Shown piece after piece: positions 1 through 6,959 of a DNA stretch of 38,424 nt. The position numbers and the translations under genes are program-made. The stretch's first letter is position 1. The number at the start of each line of letters is the position of its first letter. Below the pieces are notes generated by a model. It worked only from the letters and a program-made list of their open reading frames with translations, was not told where the DNA came from and searched no databases. Source of the DNA: a virus; the IMG/VR virus record IMGVR_UViG_3300033141_000652, positions 1-38,424 of that record; one strand, given 5' to 3'.

Positions 1-361
1 CTCCGATAGCAAATTCGCTATACTCCGGCCAAACAAAATAAACTTAATAGGAGACTTCATCAAAGACAACGGGCTGTTCTTCAGCAATAAAGACTACAAA
101 GAATTTCGTCTGCCCGTCAAGACAACAACAGCAACATCAACGCATATACACAGCAAAACCAGCGAATCAGACAAAATCAAACTCGGAGGCTTGCGGAAAC
201 TACAAGATGCCCACAAAACTAAAGCAACAACAAAAGCACAAGAAGTAAACTTAGCTTGCGAATTCTGCGACACCATGACGGAAATAGACGACATGAGATT
301 ATACGAAGGATTGCTAGTATGCCCCGATTGTATGTCCTACATCGAAGCTAGTATATATTAA
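1..361 (+). CDS. Partial hypothetical protein with C-terminal zinc ribbon (5' end outside window)
   Basis: The frame with codons starting at position 2 is open from the window edge to TAA at 359-361 (119 codons). The last third holds two Cys pairs, CEFC and CPDC about 20 residues apart, typical of a treble-clef or zinc-ribbon fold that binds one zinc ion. The preceding stretch is Lys/Thr-rich and looks like a linker. The upstream part is missing, so the main domain is unknown. The next gene starts only 6 bases after the stop, so the two are probably co-transcribed. Confidence 0.7.
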   Translation, partial: SDSKFAILRPNKINLIGDFIKDNGLFFSNKDYKEFRLPVKTTTATSTHIHSKTSESDKIKLGGLRKLQDAHKTKATTKAQEVNLACEFCDTMTEIDDMRLYEGLLVCPDCMSYIEASIY

Positions 362-367
362 AACAAC

Positions 368-979
368 ATGATAAATTACTTAAGACAATGCGAGCACTGG
401 AAACAACGAGTGCCCATGAGCAATCATTACTTCCTAGCATCGGCAAGGTGCGATAGGCCAGCATGGAATGATACAACAATCTACGAAAAACCAGACTTCG
501 GAATATACCTCGATGATACCTGGTTTAACCATACAACAAATATCGCTGGCTGTGGAGTATTCGTACCCACATTCAAAAATAACCTACCAACCATAATAAT
601 AGAATGGCCTGATGCAAGCACTATCAACCAACGTATCTTCAAATGGCTCGTCAATAAAGCCATAGAACACTTCAAACAAGGAGAAGTGGTAGACATAGGT
701 TGCATAGGCGGGCATGGCCGAACGGGCACCCTATTGGCCGCAATCTTAGGCCGAGTCGAAAACCTACAACCACAAACGGCCATAGAAGAAATACATAAAC
801 GCTACTGCCCGTATGCAATCGAAACAATAGGGCAATTCCAGATGGTCTATCAATCATTAGGACACAATCCAGATGAAGTATTCCTACATTGGGAATTTGT
901 AATACCTAAGAAAAAAGAAAAAGCCAAGCCGTTGGTCGATTATAACGAAGAAATGTGGCGTTATAGCGGCATGTACTAA
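368..979 (+). CDS. Protein tyrosine / dual-specificity phosphatase-like protein
   Basis: 203 residues. The Cys-based phosphatase signature CX5R is visible as CIGGHGRTG (Cys112, Arg118) at the end of a predicted beta strand (VVDIG). A WPD-type loop (EWPDAS, Asp82) lies upstream at the usual place for the general acid. In this family the Cys attacks the phosphate and the Asp protonates the leaving group; substrates can be phosphotyrosine, RNA 5' ends or nucleotides, so the target here is unknown. No good ribosome binding site precedes the ATG at 368. An internal ATG at 416 is an alternative start and would keep both motifs. It may interfere with host signalling or process RNA ends, which is inference. 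Confidence 0.8.
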   Translation: MINYLRQCEHWKQRVPMSNHYFLASARCDRPAWNDTTIYEKPDFGIYLDDTWFNHTTNIAGCGVFVPTFKNNLPTIIIEWPDASTINQRIFKWLVNKAIEHFKQGEVVDIGCIGGHGRTGTLLAAILGRVENLQPQTAIEEIHKRYCPYAIETIGQFQMVYQSLGHNPDEVFLHWEFVIPKKKEKAKPLVDYNEEMWRYSGMY

Positions 980-997
980 CAAAACAAGGAGGATAAA

Positions 998-1279
998 ATG
1001 GGCAATCTAATAACATTTTACTTCGAGGTAGCCCCCATTGTAGGCAACGGCATCGTAGTACTCCCACGTGTCGTGAACAAAGAAGCCTTCTGCAATGCTC
1101 AGAAAGTATCCCTGTCCAGAATCCCTGGCAAGTGCTTCTATGGCCTCGACAACCTCGAAGCCCACGACTACCATGCCCCACCGTTTCATAGTCTTGGTGA
1201 AGCAACAGATTACATCAAGCGTGTATCTGGCGACATCATCAAGTCCGCCGCCTACATCACCAATACCAACATTTATTAG
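998..1279 (+). CDS. Hypothetical small protein
   Basis: 93 residues with a strong ribosome binding site (AAGGAGG, 8 bases before ATG), which supports the start. The sequence is mixed alpha/beta with a C-terminal helix (about residues 66-85) and no motif that I recognise. It follows the phosphatase gene by 18 bases and precedes a GC-rich hairpin, so it is probably the last gene of a small transcriptional group. Confidence 0.7.
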   Translation: MGNLITFYFEVAPIVGNGIVVLPRVVNKEAFCNAQKVSLSRIPGKCFYGLDNLEAHDYHAPPFHSLGEATDYIKRVSGDIIKSAAYITNTNIY

Positions 1280-1290
1280 TGACCATAATC

Positions 1291-1330
1291 CTCCCTTCCC
1301 CACTCCTCTCTATAAGAGAGTGGGGAGGGG
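1291..1330 (+). terminator. GC-rich hairpin, possible attenuator/terminator
   Basis: CTCTC at 1306-1310 pairs with GAGAG at 1316-1320 around a TATAA loop. The C-rich arm at 1294-1302 pairs with the G-rich arm at 1321-1328 across a small bulge. No T-run follows, so it is not a textbook intrinsic terminator. It could stabilise the upstream mRNA end or attenuate transcription into the next gene. Confidence 0.4.
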
Positions 1331-1362
1331 TAGGATGGTGGCAGTAAGTAGGAGAGCAAAAA

Positions 1363-2511
1363 ATGTGGCCGCCGAATATACCAGAAAATCTAAAAGGTTA
1401 TCAATACTACTGGCATAAAGGACATCAGAAATTTTATTGTTATTGTGGTTATGGAACCTACAACGAGCAACAAATTATTACCCACTGCGAAGTATTTGCA
1501 CCACCAAATGCAGACCTATATTATGGCTCGGTAGAAGGTACAGAAACAAAGGAGGAAATAGGAATAGTGGGTAGCTACCAGTCGTATGTACCTCAAATAA
1601 TGATTGATGATGAGTATGAACTTGTTGATAAAGAAGACGAAGAAATAGACCAACCATGCTCGCATCCATACATCCAAAAAATTGAAGATGCAAAACATAT
1701 TGGCACTGATAATTTCATGGAACTATGGGAACTAGACGGGGACATGAATTTAACCAGATGTGCCAGCGATTTCTATACCTTGCTTTCTTTATCGTTAGAC
1801 CTGCCCGATGATAAAGAAATCAAAGAAAACCTAACCAACATAACAACATACCTTGCAAAACAATTCAAAAACTACCTAATAATGGCAGTCGGCGGGGAAA
1901 TAAGACACTTCAAAAGAGAAACTAGATTTAACAGTTGCGCCACATATATCAAAATCATGAAAGAAAAATATGGCCAGTCATGGGATTGCTGGGCACAACA
2001 TCCTAATTGTAAAGGTTGCGGAAAGGATAATCTATCCAATCCTTTACTATCGTCATTCTTACCTAAAGAAATAGTCAATTCTGATGTATTACAATACATC
2101 TTGGACATAAAAGAAGAAAACCACTGTTATTCAAGGGTAGAAGTTTGGGCATCATGGTACGAAATCTACCACACCCACAAATTAGAAGCCTTGAAAGTAT
2201 TAGAATACCTATTCAAAAACATAGAATGGAGAGACAACTTCGGTGGCTCTAAATGGGCTAATGTCACTGATGTTCTAATATCTTACCTTTCGGGTGGAAT
2301 GTCAGACCTACTCTTTGTCGATACTGCATGGTCATTACAACACAACAACTCCATTATCTTCGACAAAATTTGGGACATCACGGGAGTCAGAATCGTGCTC
2401 GATGCCAATTTTCGCCACCAAATGTGGCTTGTAAAAGTAAAAGCAAGCGATAACATAAAAGAACTATATGACCGCAAAACATTAGCAATAAAATACAAAG
2501 ATAACCAATAG
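1363..2511 (+). CDS. Hypothetical phage protein with Cys clusters (382 aa)
   Basis: 382 residues, start supported by AGGAG upstream of ATG. An N-terminal YCYCGYG segment (about residues 25-31) and a central Cys-rich motif (CWAQHPNCKGCG, about residues 207-218) could bind a metal. The C-terminal third contains AWSLQHNNS, a pattern I associate with uncharacterised phage proteins. The middle is acidic (DEYELVDKEDEEID). I do not recognise a catalytic domain. Composition matches its neighbours, so there is no sign of recent transfer. Confidence 0.7.
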   Translation: MWPPNIPENLKGYQYYWHKGHQKFYCYCGYGTYNEQQIITHCEVFAPPNADLYYGSVEGTETKEEIGIVGSYQSYVPQIMIDDEYELVDKEDEEIDQPCSHPYIQKIEDAKHIGTDNFMELWELDGDMNLTRCASDFYTLLSLSLDLPDDKEIKENLTNITTYLAKQFKNYLIMAVGGEIRHFKRETRFNSCATYIKIMKEKYGQSWDCWAQHPNCKGCGKDNLSNPLLSSFLPKEIVNSDVLQYILDIKEENHCYSRVEVWASWYEIYHTHKLEALKVLEYLFKNIEWRDNFGGSKWANVTDVLISYLSGGMSDLLFVDTAWSLQHNNSIIFDKIWDITGVRIVLDANFRHQMWLVKVKASDNIKELYDRKTLAIKYKDNQ

Positions 2512-2533
2512 AAAAATAGGAGGTTAGATTTTA

Positions 2534-2671
2534 ATGTACGTCTATATTAGAAGTGAACCGCAACTCTGGACTGTGGGTTTCTATAAACCTAATGGGGAAT
2601 GGGTACCTGAAAGTGACCATTCCTCAAGGGATGAGGCCGCTAAAAGGGTAGCATGGCTAAACGGCAATTAG
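2534..2671 (+). CDS. Conserved 45-aa phage protein
   Basis: ATG at 2534 follows TAGGAGG by 9 bases. The product begins MYVYIRSEPQLWTVGFY and ends with EAAKRVAWLNGN. This matches a very common short phage protein family of unknown function (remembered pattern: aromatic start, WTVGFY, P-x-G-x-W, then E/D-AA-x-RV-x-x-LNG). The length agrees with the family. It is too small for default gene callers. Confidence 0.75.
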   Translation: MYVYIRSEPQLWTVGFYKPNGEWVPESDHSSRDEAAKRVAWLNGN

Positions 2672-2712
2672 AGGCTAGAGACTTTAGCGGGAATTAAAGG
2701 AGGAGAATTACA

Positions 2713-3027
2713 ATGGAACCAAAGAGAGTATCACCAATGGAAGGACTACTAAACAGTTTGAGCGCAATGGCAAATGGAACACTCGCACCAAAGGAACGCT
2801 TTAATACTGAAGTCGGGCGCCATATTGTTGTTGACACCTGTCTGCCAGGAGATACTAGAATTTGGGAAACTGGTATTGAGCGGAATGGTGAACCCTGGAT
2901 TATCGTTGAACAATATCCTGATAAGGATGCAGCTTCCAAAGGCCATAATCACTGGGTTAAACTCATGACTGAAGAACCTGATTGCTCACTTCAAGACATT
3001 GATTTGTGGTCATTAGACAACCTCTAA
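2713..3027 (+). CDS. Hypothetical small phage protein
   Basis: 104 residues. Start supported by AAAGGAGGAGA ahead of ATG. The C-terminal half (GEPWIIVEQYPDKDAASKG, then HNHWVKLM) resembles a recurrent small phage protein type in which an aromatic strand is followed by an EEA-x-GH-x-x-W-V helix. Function unknown. It lies in a run of tiny same-strand genes. Confidence 0.7.
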   Translation: MEPKRVSPMEGLLNSLSAMANGTLAPKERFNTEVGRHIVVDTCLPGDTRIWETGIERNGEPWIIVEQYPDKDAASKGHNHWVKLMTEEPDCSLQDIDLWSLDNL

Positions 3028-3032
3028 TCCAT

Positions 3033-3070
3033 CCTGCGACTACCTGCGACTATCTCGTATGGTAGTCGGG
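3033..3070 (+). repeat. Tandem 10-bp repeat forming a hairpin
   Basis: CCTGCGACTA occurs twice in tandem (3033-3042 and 3043-3052). CGACTACC at 3037-3044 is perfectly complementary to GGTAGTCG at 3061-3068, and the second repeat unit could pair with the same arm instead. The hairpin fills the gap between two small genes and ends just before the ribosome binding site of the next one. Confidence 0.5.
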
Positions 3071-3091
3071 AATGATTAGAAGGAGAGAACG

Positions 3092-3208
3092 ATGCAAAGA
3101 TGCCCAAAGTGTGACCATATCCTCTATAGGCTATCCATGACTCACCCGTGGCGGCTGTACTGTCCTAAGTGCCGAATAGAGGTCAAAAATGAAAACCAGA
3201 CACATTAA
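3092..3208 (+). CDS. 38-aa zinc-ribbon microprotein
   Basis: ATG at 3092 follows AAGGAGAG. The product starts MQRCPKCD and has a second CPKC pair 22 residues later, a compact four-Cys zinc ribbon with little else. The leader (GGTAGTCGGGAATGATTAGA) is nearly repeated ahead of another zinc-ribbon gene at 3586. Binding to nucleic acid or to a host protein is possible but not shown. Confidence 0.65.
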   Translation: MQRCPKCDHILYRLSMTHPWRLYCPKCRIEVKNENQTH

Positions 3209-3260
3209 ACGCATGGAATACCTAGGAGGTATATATGGAAAGGATAATAAAGTTTACTGA
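3189..3260 (+). pseudogene. Short fragment related to the 30-aa ORF at 3422
   Basis: A 23-codon ORF starts inside the end of the zinc-ribbon gene and runs into the next gene. Its N-terminal KTRHIKRMEYL matches KTHHTKRMEYL of the 3422-3514 ORF, after which similarity stops. I read it as a truncated copy, but it could be a translated overlap peptide. Confidence 0.35.
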
Positions 3261-3447
3261 CACGGACGGGCAAGAAGTACGACTATCAAGTACACTGGGG
3301 TTCACTAAGGCAAAAGCTCGTAAAGAGGTTAAGACGCTAACAGCATTGGGGTGTACTAACATAAGGGTGTTCAAATTACTGCCCATATTCTGTGAACATT
3401 GCGAGAGTGAAATAGGCGTTGATGAAATTGAAGACACACCACACTAA
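3235..3447 (+). CDS. Hypothetical protein with C-terminal CxxC pair
   Basis: 70 residues. A strong TAGGAGG precedes the ATG. A basic helix (KAKARKEVKTLTALG) is followed by a strand and CEHC near the C-terminus. Only one Cys pair is present, so zinc binding would need a partner or a dimer. The 3' end overlaps the start of the 30-aa ORF at 3422, which suggests translational coupling. Confidence 0.65.
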   Translation: MERIIKFTDTDGQEVRLSSTLGFTKAKARKEVKTLTALGCTNIRVFKLLPIFCEHCESEIGVDEIEDTPH

Positions 3448-3514
3448 GAGAATGGAATACCTGAGGAAATGGGCTAAGAAGAATAAGGCTAGATTAGCCA
3501 AGGGGATAAGATAA
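3422..3514 (+). CDS. 30-aa highly basic microprotein
   Basis: ATG at 3422 overlaps the end of the upstream gene. The product contains KRMEYLRKWAKKNKARLAKG and is almost entirely basic and helical, resembling the MEYLRKW-x-KKN tails found in small phage proteins. A truncated relative lies at 3189-3260. It could bind nucleic acid, which is inference from charge only. Confidence 0.45.
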   Translation: MKLKTHHTKRMEYLRKWAKKNKARLAKGIR

Positions 3515-3585
3515 TGTTAATCAGACGTTGCGCAAAGAAACGTCACATTATAGGTAGTCGGGAGTGATTAGAATGGAGGAGAATA

Positions 3586-3741
3586 ATGGAATACATAGAG
3601 AAGTTAAAGCAGGACATAGCAGACCTGATTGAACTTTCACAAGCGGAACGATGCCATAAATGCGGTAGGTTTTACGTGCCAGGATATGTATGCCCACACT
3701 GCGACACTGACAACTCTATTCTAGAAGATGATGGGAGTTGA
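3586..3741 (+). CDS. 51-aa zinc-ribbon microprotein
   Basis: ATG at 3586 follows TGGAGGAG. An N-terminal amphipathic helix (KLKQDIADLIELSQAE) is followed by CHKCG and CPHCD, a classic zinc ribbon. Its leader repeats the one ahead of the 3092 zinc-ribbon gene, so the pair probably arose by duplication of a leader-plus-gene module. Confidence 0.65.
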   Translation: MEYIEKLKQDIADLIELSQAERCHKCGRFYVPGYVCPHCDTDNSILEDDGS

Positions 3742-3744
3742 ATA

Positions 3745-3939
3745 ATGGAAAGTTTTACTAGACTTCAGAGGCACTATGCAGCTAGGGGATATAGGATTAA
3801 CTATCGGGCTGGAACCTACTATATCACCCGCATGGACAAACCTCTTATAATTATTAAGCGGTTTACAAGAGCCGCAGTTAATAATATAGATGAATGTATT
3901 ACCTTGTTAAATAATTATATCAAAGAGTTAGGAGAATGA
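3745..3939 (+). CDS. Hypothetical basic small protein
   Basis: 64 residues, beginning 3 bases after the preceding stop. Basic and beta-rich at the N-terminus (RHYAARGYRINYRAGTYYI) with a C-terminal helix. No recognisable domain. The stop overlaps the ATG of the following 20-codon ORF (ATGA). Confidence 0.6.
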   Translation: MESFTRLQRHYAARGYRINYRAGTYYITRMDKPLIIIKRFTRAAVNNIDECITLLNNYIKELGE

Positions 3940-3998
3940 AGACCAAATGCATTAAAGGCATTGATAAGTCTATGGGCAGACCCAGAAAAAACGAATAA
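3936..3998 (+). CDS. Possible 20-aa peptide with AT-hook-like core
   Basis: ATG at 3936 overlaps the upstream stop as ATGA. The peptide ends GRPRKNE; GRP with flanking basic residues is the AT-hook core. The left arm of an inverted repeat (3971-3981) lies inside it. Length makes chance likely, so confidence is low. Confidence 0.25.
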   Translation: MKTKCIKGIDKSMGRPRKNE

Positions 3999-4022
3999 CA
4001 ATAGCTGGCATGTCTGCCCATA
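3971..4022. repeat. 11-bp perfect inverted repeat
   Basis: TATGGGCAGAC at 3971-3981 is perfectly complementary to GTCTGCCCATA at 4012-4022 with a 30-nt spacer. It precedes the ribosome binding site of the next gene. No T-run follows, so it is more likely an RNA stem or an operator than a terminator. Confidence 0.5.
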
Positions 4023-4049
4023 AGCAATAAAAGAAAGGAGAACGAAAAT

Positions 4050-4304
4050 GTGACTACAAGAAACTACAAAACAGCAAACACCAACACCTACCGAGAATAC
4101 AACAAGGAAGAAGGCCGTTGGTATATCGTGACCGACTTAGGTTGTGATAATCCGAAGGCGGCTCGCAAAAATAGACATCGAGTCGCCACGGAAAAATACC
4201 ACTGGTGGGACACCTACGAACAGGCCGTTGAGGAAAACAACATTGAGTTTCTGGACGACCTATCTGATGGAAACGTACCACAAGTAGGCAAAGCAAGGAG
4301 GTAA
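4050..4304 (+). CDS. Hypothetical small protein (GTG start)
   Basis: 84 residues. The start must be GTG at 4050: the overlapping ATG at 4048 is followed at once by TGA, and AAAGGAG lies at the right distance. The sequence is polar and basic with a WYIVTDLG strand and an aromatic-rich middle (KYHWWDTYEQAVEE). No known domain recognised. Confidence 0.65.
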   Translation: MTTRNYKTANTNTYREYNKEEGRWYIVTDLGCDNPKAARKNRHRVATEKYHWWDTYEQAVEENNIEFLDDLSDGNVPQVGKARR

Positions 4305-4306
4305 AA

Positions 4307-4345
4307 ATGAACAAGCCAACGATGAAAGCGTGGCGGAAAAAATGA
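4307..4345 (+). CDS. 12-codon leader minigene coupled to RNase HI-like gene
   Basis: AAGGAGG at 4295-4301 is correctly spaced for ATG at 4307, not for the RNase H start 35 bases later. The peptide MNKPTMKAWRKK ends in TGA that overlaps the ATG at 4342 (ATGA). Ribosomes terminating here could reinitiate on the downstream gene, coupling the two. Confidence 0.4.
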   Translation: MNKPTMKAWRKK

Positions 4346-4776
4346 AGCTATACTGTGACGGCGCAAGGACAAGGGTGTGCTTTATCCTTGAAGGCCAAGA
4401 CCCGAAGATAATAAACTTTGACGAACAACACACCAACAACGAGGCGGAGTATCTTGCTATCATAGAAGGATTGCAAGAAGCCAACAAACAAGGATTAGCG
4501 GATATAGAAGTCTACTCCGACAGCCAGCTTGTAATAAACCAGATAAATGCTAGATTAAAACGCATCAACATCCAGCCTGGCACAATCGGCTACAAAACCA
4601 AAGAGCGTAGACTCTATAATTTAGGCACGGCAGCCATCGTTCTAGGCAAAAAATTAAACGCTACCTATCAATGGGTGCCCCGTGAAGAAAGTCCTGCTGG
4701 CCTTGTACTTGACAACCTATGCAGGATAGAGAAAAAAGAAAGGAGAAAGGATGGTAGAAACAATATGGGTAGTTGA
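4342..4776 (+). CDS. RNase HI-like ribonuclease
   Basis: 144 residues from ATG 4342 (GTG at 4330 would add MAEK). The RNase H fold metal ligands are visible in order: CDGA (Asp6), NNEAEY (Glu34), VYSDSQ (Asp60) and a terminal WVPREESPAG (Glu115/116). The enzyme cleaves the RNA strand of RNA-DNA hybrids with two metal ions, as in primer or R-loop removal. Length fits a minimal RNase HI without the basic handle. It overlaps the following ATPase gene by 26 bases and is translated via the upstream minigene. A homologue with another substrate is possible since the last acid sits in a variant motif. Confidence 0.8.
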   Translation: MKLYCDGARTRVCFILEGQDPKIINFDEQHTNNEAEYLAIIEGLQEANKQGLADIEVYSDSQLVINQINARLKRINIQPGTIGYKTKERRLYNLGTAAIVLGKKLNATYQWVPREESPAGLVLDNLCRIEKKERRKDGRNNMGS

Positions 4777-5770
4777 CCCAGACACAAAGAAAGAACAAAT
4801 GATAAGGCTTGACGAACTCGAAAACGACCAGCGTGCCCATATAATCAAGCCTCTTGGCGGCTTTTGCTGGAATGCTAATGAGTTTGTGTTGGTGCCTCTA
4901 ACAACTGCCCCCTTCTATGTCCGTGACTGGATGCCCAAGCACGGAAAGACCGTCCTGTACGCCCCGCCAAAGACAGGCAAGTCGTATCTTTGTCTACAAT
5001 TAGCAAGGTGTATTGGTGCTGGTGATGATTTCTTGGGTATGCCCACGCAACAAGGGCGTGTCTTGTACATACAGTTTGAGCTATCACCAGAAGTATTACA
5101 GCTACGACTATGTAGTACGCAACTTTCATACGACAATGTATTTGTTGGGACAACCTTCTCCATGAAGCTGGACTCAGAGGCTGGTAAGCAACAACTTTAC
5201 AAAGCCTTGAACGCTGTAAACCCAGATGTACTAATCCTTGACCCACTGTATAAGATGATGCAAGGAGACGAAAACGACTCCAAAGATATGCGCTTAATTG
5301 TAAACACGCTAGACGAAGCAATCGAAGCCTTTGACATATCTGTTCTTATAGTACATCATCCAGGCAAAGACATATCACGCATGGGCAGGGGCAGTAGCGT
5401 GCTCACGGACTGGGTTGACAGCTACATAGAAATGAAACGTGTGCAAACATCTAACAAAGATACCTTGCGTGTCAAGCTAACTCCCAAATTGTTGCGCCAT
5501 GCTGAACTGCCCCCAGAATCAATAGAGGCTGAAATGCACGGCTTTGAATTTGGCACAGCCGATGCGCTCCCGAAAGTAAAAGACCTAGTAGCCAACTATA
5601 TAGCACAGCACGGCACTGCCCGACCTAGAGACTTGTTTGTAGCCAACCTAGGTAAAAACAAATCAGTTTACGAAGCATTAAAAACACTAGTGGAAGAGGG
5701 ACTTGTCGGACACGAAAAACGAGGCGTGTATTATTGGATGGGCAACAAAAATAACATCAATAAAACATAG
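4751..5770 (+). CDS. RepA/AAA_25-type P-loop ATPase (helicase-like)
   Basis: 339 residues; AAAGGAGAAAGG precedes ATG. Walker A is APPKTGKS (71-78), the second strand is VLYIQFE, and Walker B is LILDP (Asp164). A VHHPGKD sensor segment (201-207) and RGSSVLTDW (213-221) are typical of RecA-fold hexameric helicases of the RSF1010 RepA/AAA_25 group. The last 70 residues form a winged-helix-like domain (PRDLFVANLGKNKSVYEAL, then LVEEGLVGHEKRGVYYW). It probably acts as replicative helicase or ATP-dependent DNA translocase. Its position between the RNase HI-like gene and the rest of the replication block supports this. Confidence 0.85.
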   Translation: MVETIWVVDPDTKKEQMIRLDELENDQRAHIIKPLGGFCWNANEFVLVPLTTAPFYVRDWMPKHGKTVLYAPPKTGKSYLCLQLARCIGAGDDFLGMPTQQGRVLYIQFELSPEVLQLRLCSTQLSYDNVFVGTTFSMKLDSEAGKQQLYKALNAVNPDVLILDPLYKMMQGDENDSKDMRLIVNTLDEAIEAFDISVLIVHHPGKDISRMGRGSSVLTDWVDSYIEMKRVQTSNKDTLRVKLTPKLLRHAELPPESIEAEMHGFEFGTADALPKVKDLVANYIAQHGTARPRDLFVANLGKNKSVYEALKTLVEEGLVGHEKRGVYYWMGNKNNINKT

Positions 5771-5782
5771 GAGGAAACACAA

Positions 5783-5998
5783 GTGCCGATATTTGAGTAT
5801 GTCTGCCCGAATTGTAACTGGGCAATTGAAAGAATAGAGTTACAAGGACGAGAATATTCCAAGCCCGATTGTGTTTGTTGCGGGGTGGATATGGAACGCA
5901 TAATATCGCCCTTTGCCACCGTGACATGGGCAGACCCACCCGTAAAATTAACAGGCTGGCGTGATAGCAAGTGGCCAGGCTTCGGAGAAGGAAAGTGA
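5783..5998 (+). CDS. FmdB-like zinc-ribbon protein
   Basis: 71 residues from a GTG start preceded by TAGGAGG. It opens MPIFEYVCPNC, followed by CVCCG 21 residues after the first pair, which is the FmdB/CxxC zinc-ribbon arrangement (family start M-P-x-Y-x-Y-x-C). The C-terminal tail is aromatic and Gly-rich. FmdB-like ribbons are common small proteins of poorly known, possibly regulatory, function. Confidence 0.75.
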   Translation: MPIFEYVCPNCNWAIERIELQGREYSKPDCVCCGVDMERIISPFATVTWADPPVKLTGWRDSKWPGFGEGK

Positions 5999-5999
5999 T

Positions 6000-6200
6000 A
6001 TGCGGCTACGAGATATTGCAAATTGCAAGGTGCTTGGCGTGCCACTTTATGTTATCGGCCTTTGTGGGCTGGCTGGCATGGCGATTGACATTGACCATAT
6101 TTGGTGCGGGAGATGTGCGCACACGCCTATTCTTATCTTTGGGATTGGCCTTAGTTGTACATGTCTTGGAAGATTACTTCGTAGGGTGGTTTTGAAATGA
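6000..6200 (+). CDS. Small membrane protein with DIDH / HTP motif
   Basis: 66 residues from ATG 6000, preceded by GAAGGAAAG. The sequence has two hydrophobic segments flanking MAIDIDHIW and CAHTPIL, a pattern I have seen in small phage membrane proteins and in metal-dependent YdjM-like hydrolases. The stop overlaps the next ATG as ATGA. A second open frame over the same bases (5971-6195) also encodes a hydrophobic peptide ending just before the next gene. I prefer the DIDH frame because of its motif and ribosome binding site. Confidence 0.5.
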   Translation: MRLRDIANCKVLGVPLYVIGLCGLAGMAIDIDHIWCGRCAHTPILIFGIGLSCTCLGRLLRRVVLK

Positions 6201-6754
6201 AATTAATTTTTTATTCATGTATATTATTCCTAATACCAATATTAATTATTTTAATTGTAGTAGTTATTGTTTCAACAACTGCTGAAACAGTCATTATCTA
6301 TGAAACAAAGTATGTAGACCGTCCTATCCAGACTACCGTATACGTCCCTGAGCCTTACCCAGTAGAAGTCCCAGTCCCTTACGAGATAGAAGTCCCTATC
6401 TATGTGGATAGGATAGTCGGAACTCCCATTGAATACAAGGATTGGGAAAGTGTCAACCAGTTCATTGAATGGTATGGCAAACAGGACTTTGCTACCCTTA
6501 TGCCGTCTGGTGTTTACAAGGTAGACTGCGATGATTATGCGGCAAGGCTTCAACGAGAAGCACTAAAGGACGGCTATGCTGTGTCTCAAATCCTTCTAAA
6601 AGGTACAGACTATTATGGTGTCAAAGTAAGGGACTCTATCAAGCCTCATGACGGGTGTATGATACTTGTGCGAGGCGCTTCTGGCGATAAGTTCTATTAT
6701 GTTGAACCTGACCCGATGAATTTCAAGGTGATATATATTACTTGGAGGGATTAG
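6197..6754 (+). CDS. Membrane-anchored transglutaminase-like cysteine hydrolase
   Basis: 185 residues. An N-terminal hydrophobic segment (about 5-27) acts as an anchor or uncleaved signal. A Pro/Val-rich stalk follows (about 45-75, repeated VPVPYEIEVP type). The C-terminal domain has DCDDYA (Cys111), a later HDGCMILV (His151) and YYVEPDP (Glu170/Asp172): the Cys-His-Asp order of the transglutaminase-like fold. Such enzymes cleave or cross-link peptides or glycans. The topology implies action outside the membrane. A second family member without an anchor lies at 37945-38382. Role in lysis, superinfection control or envelope change is inference. Confidence 0.65.
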   Translation: MKLIFYSCILFLIPILIILIVVVIVSTTAETVIIYETKYVDRPIQTTVYVPEPYPVEVPVPYEIEVPIYVDRIVGTPIEYKDWESVNQFIEWYGKQDFATLMPSGVYKVDCDDYAARLQREALKDGYAVSQILLKGTDYYGVKVRDSIKPHDGCMILVRGASGDKFYYVEPDPMNFKVIYITWRD

Positions 6755-6904
6755 ATGGAAGAACAATGCCCCAATTTAGTTTATAGGGCACGTGGCTGGT
6801 GTTGCCTATTAACGGAGCGTCCTAGCGGCAGGATACAGCCCTGCCCTCTTGAATATGGTGGTGAATGTTATGAACCACCAGAAATAGAGGAAGAAGAAGT
6901 ATGA
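6755..6904 (+). CDS. 49-aa Cys-rich microprotein
   Basis: ATG at 6755 begins directly after the previous stop, with TTGGAGGG ahead of it. Five Cys are visible (QCPNL, WCCL, PCPLE, ECYE) and the C-terminus is a run of Glu. Possible metal binding. It is the last gene before the strong promoter at 6960. Confidence 0.5.
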   Translation: MEEQCPNLVYRARGWCCLLTERPSGRIQPCPLEYGGECYEPPEIEEEEV

Positions 6905-6935
6905 GGTAGGTAATAGCCGCACAATTATTCTCTTT

Positions 6936-6956
6936 CAACCACAATGCGCCTGGTTG
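6936..6956. promoter_or_regulatory. Inverted repeat upstream of the -35 box
   Basis: CAACCA at 6936-6941 and TGGTTG at 6951-6956 are perfect complements, 9 bases apart and ending 3 bases before the -35 box. This is a possible activator or repressor site; chance is not excluded for 6 bp. Confidence 0.3.
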
Positions 6957-6959
6957 TAC

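Noticed and set aside
3514-3567. 17-codon ORF (MLIRRCAKKRH...) overlapping the 30-residue ORF
   Set aside because: No independent ribosome binding site and too short to tell from chance; its 3' part is the repeated leader.
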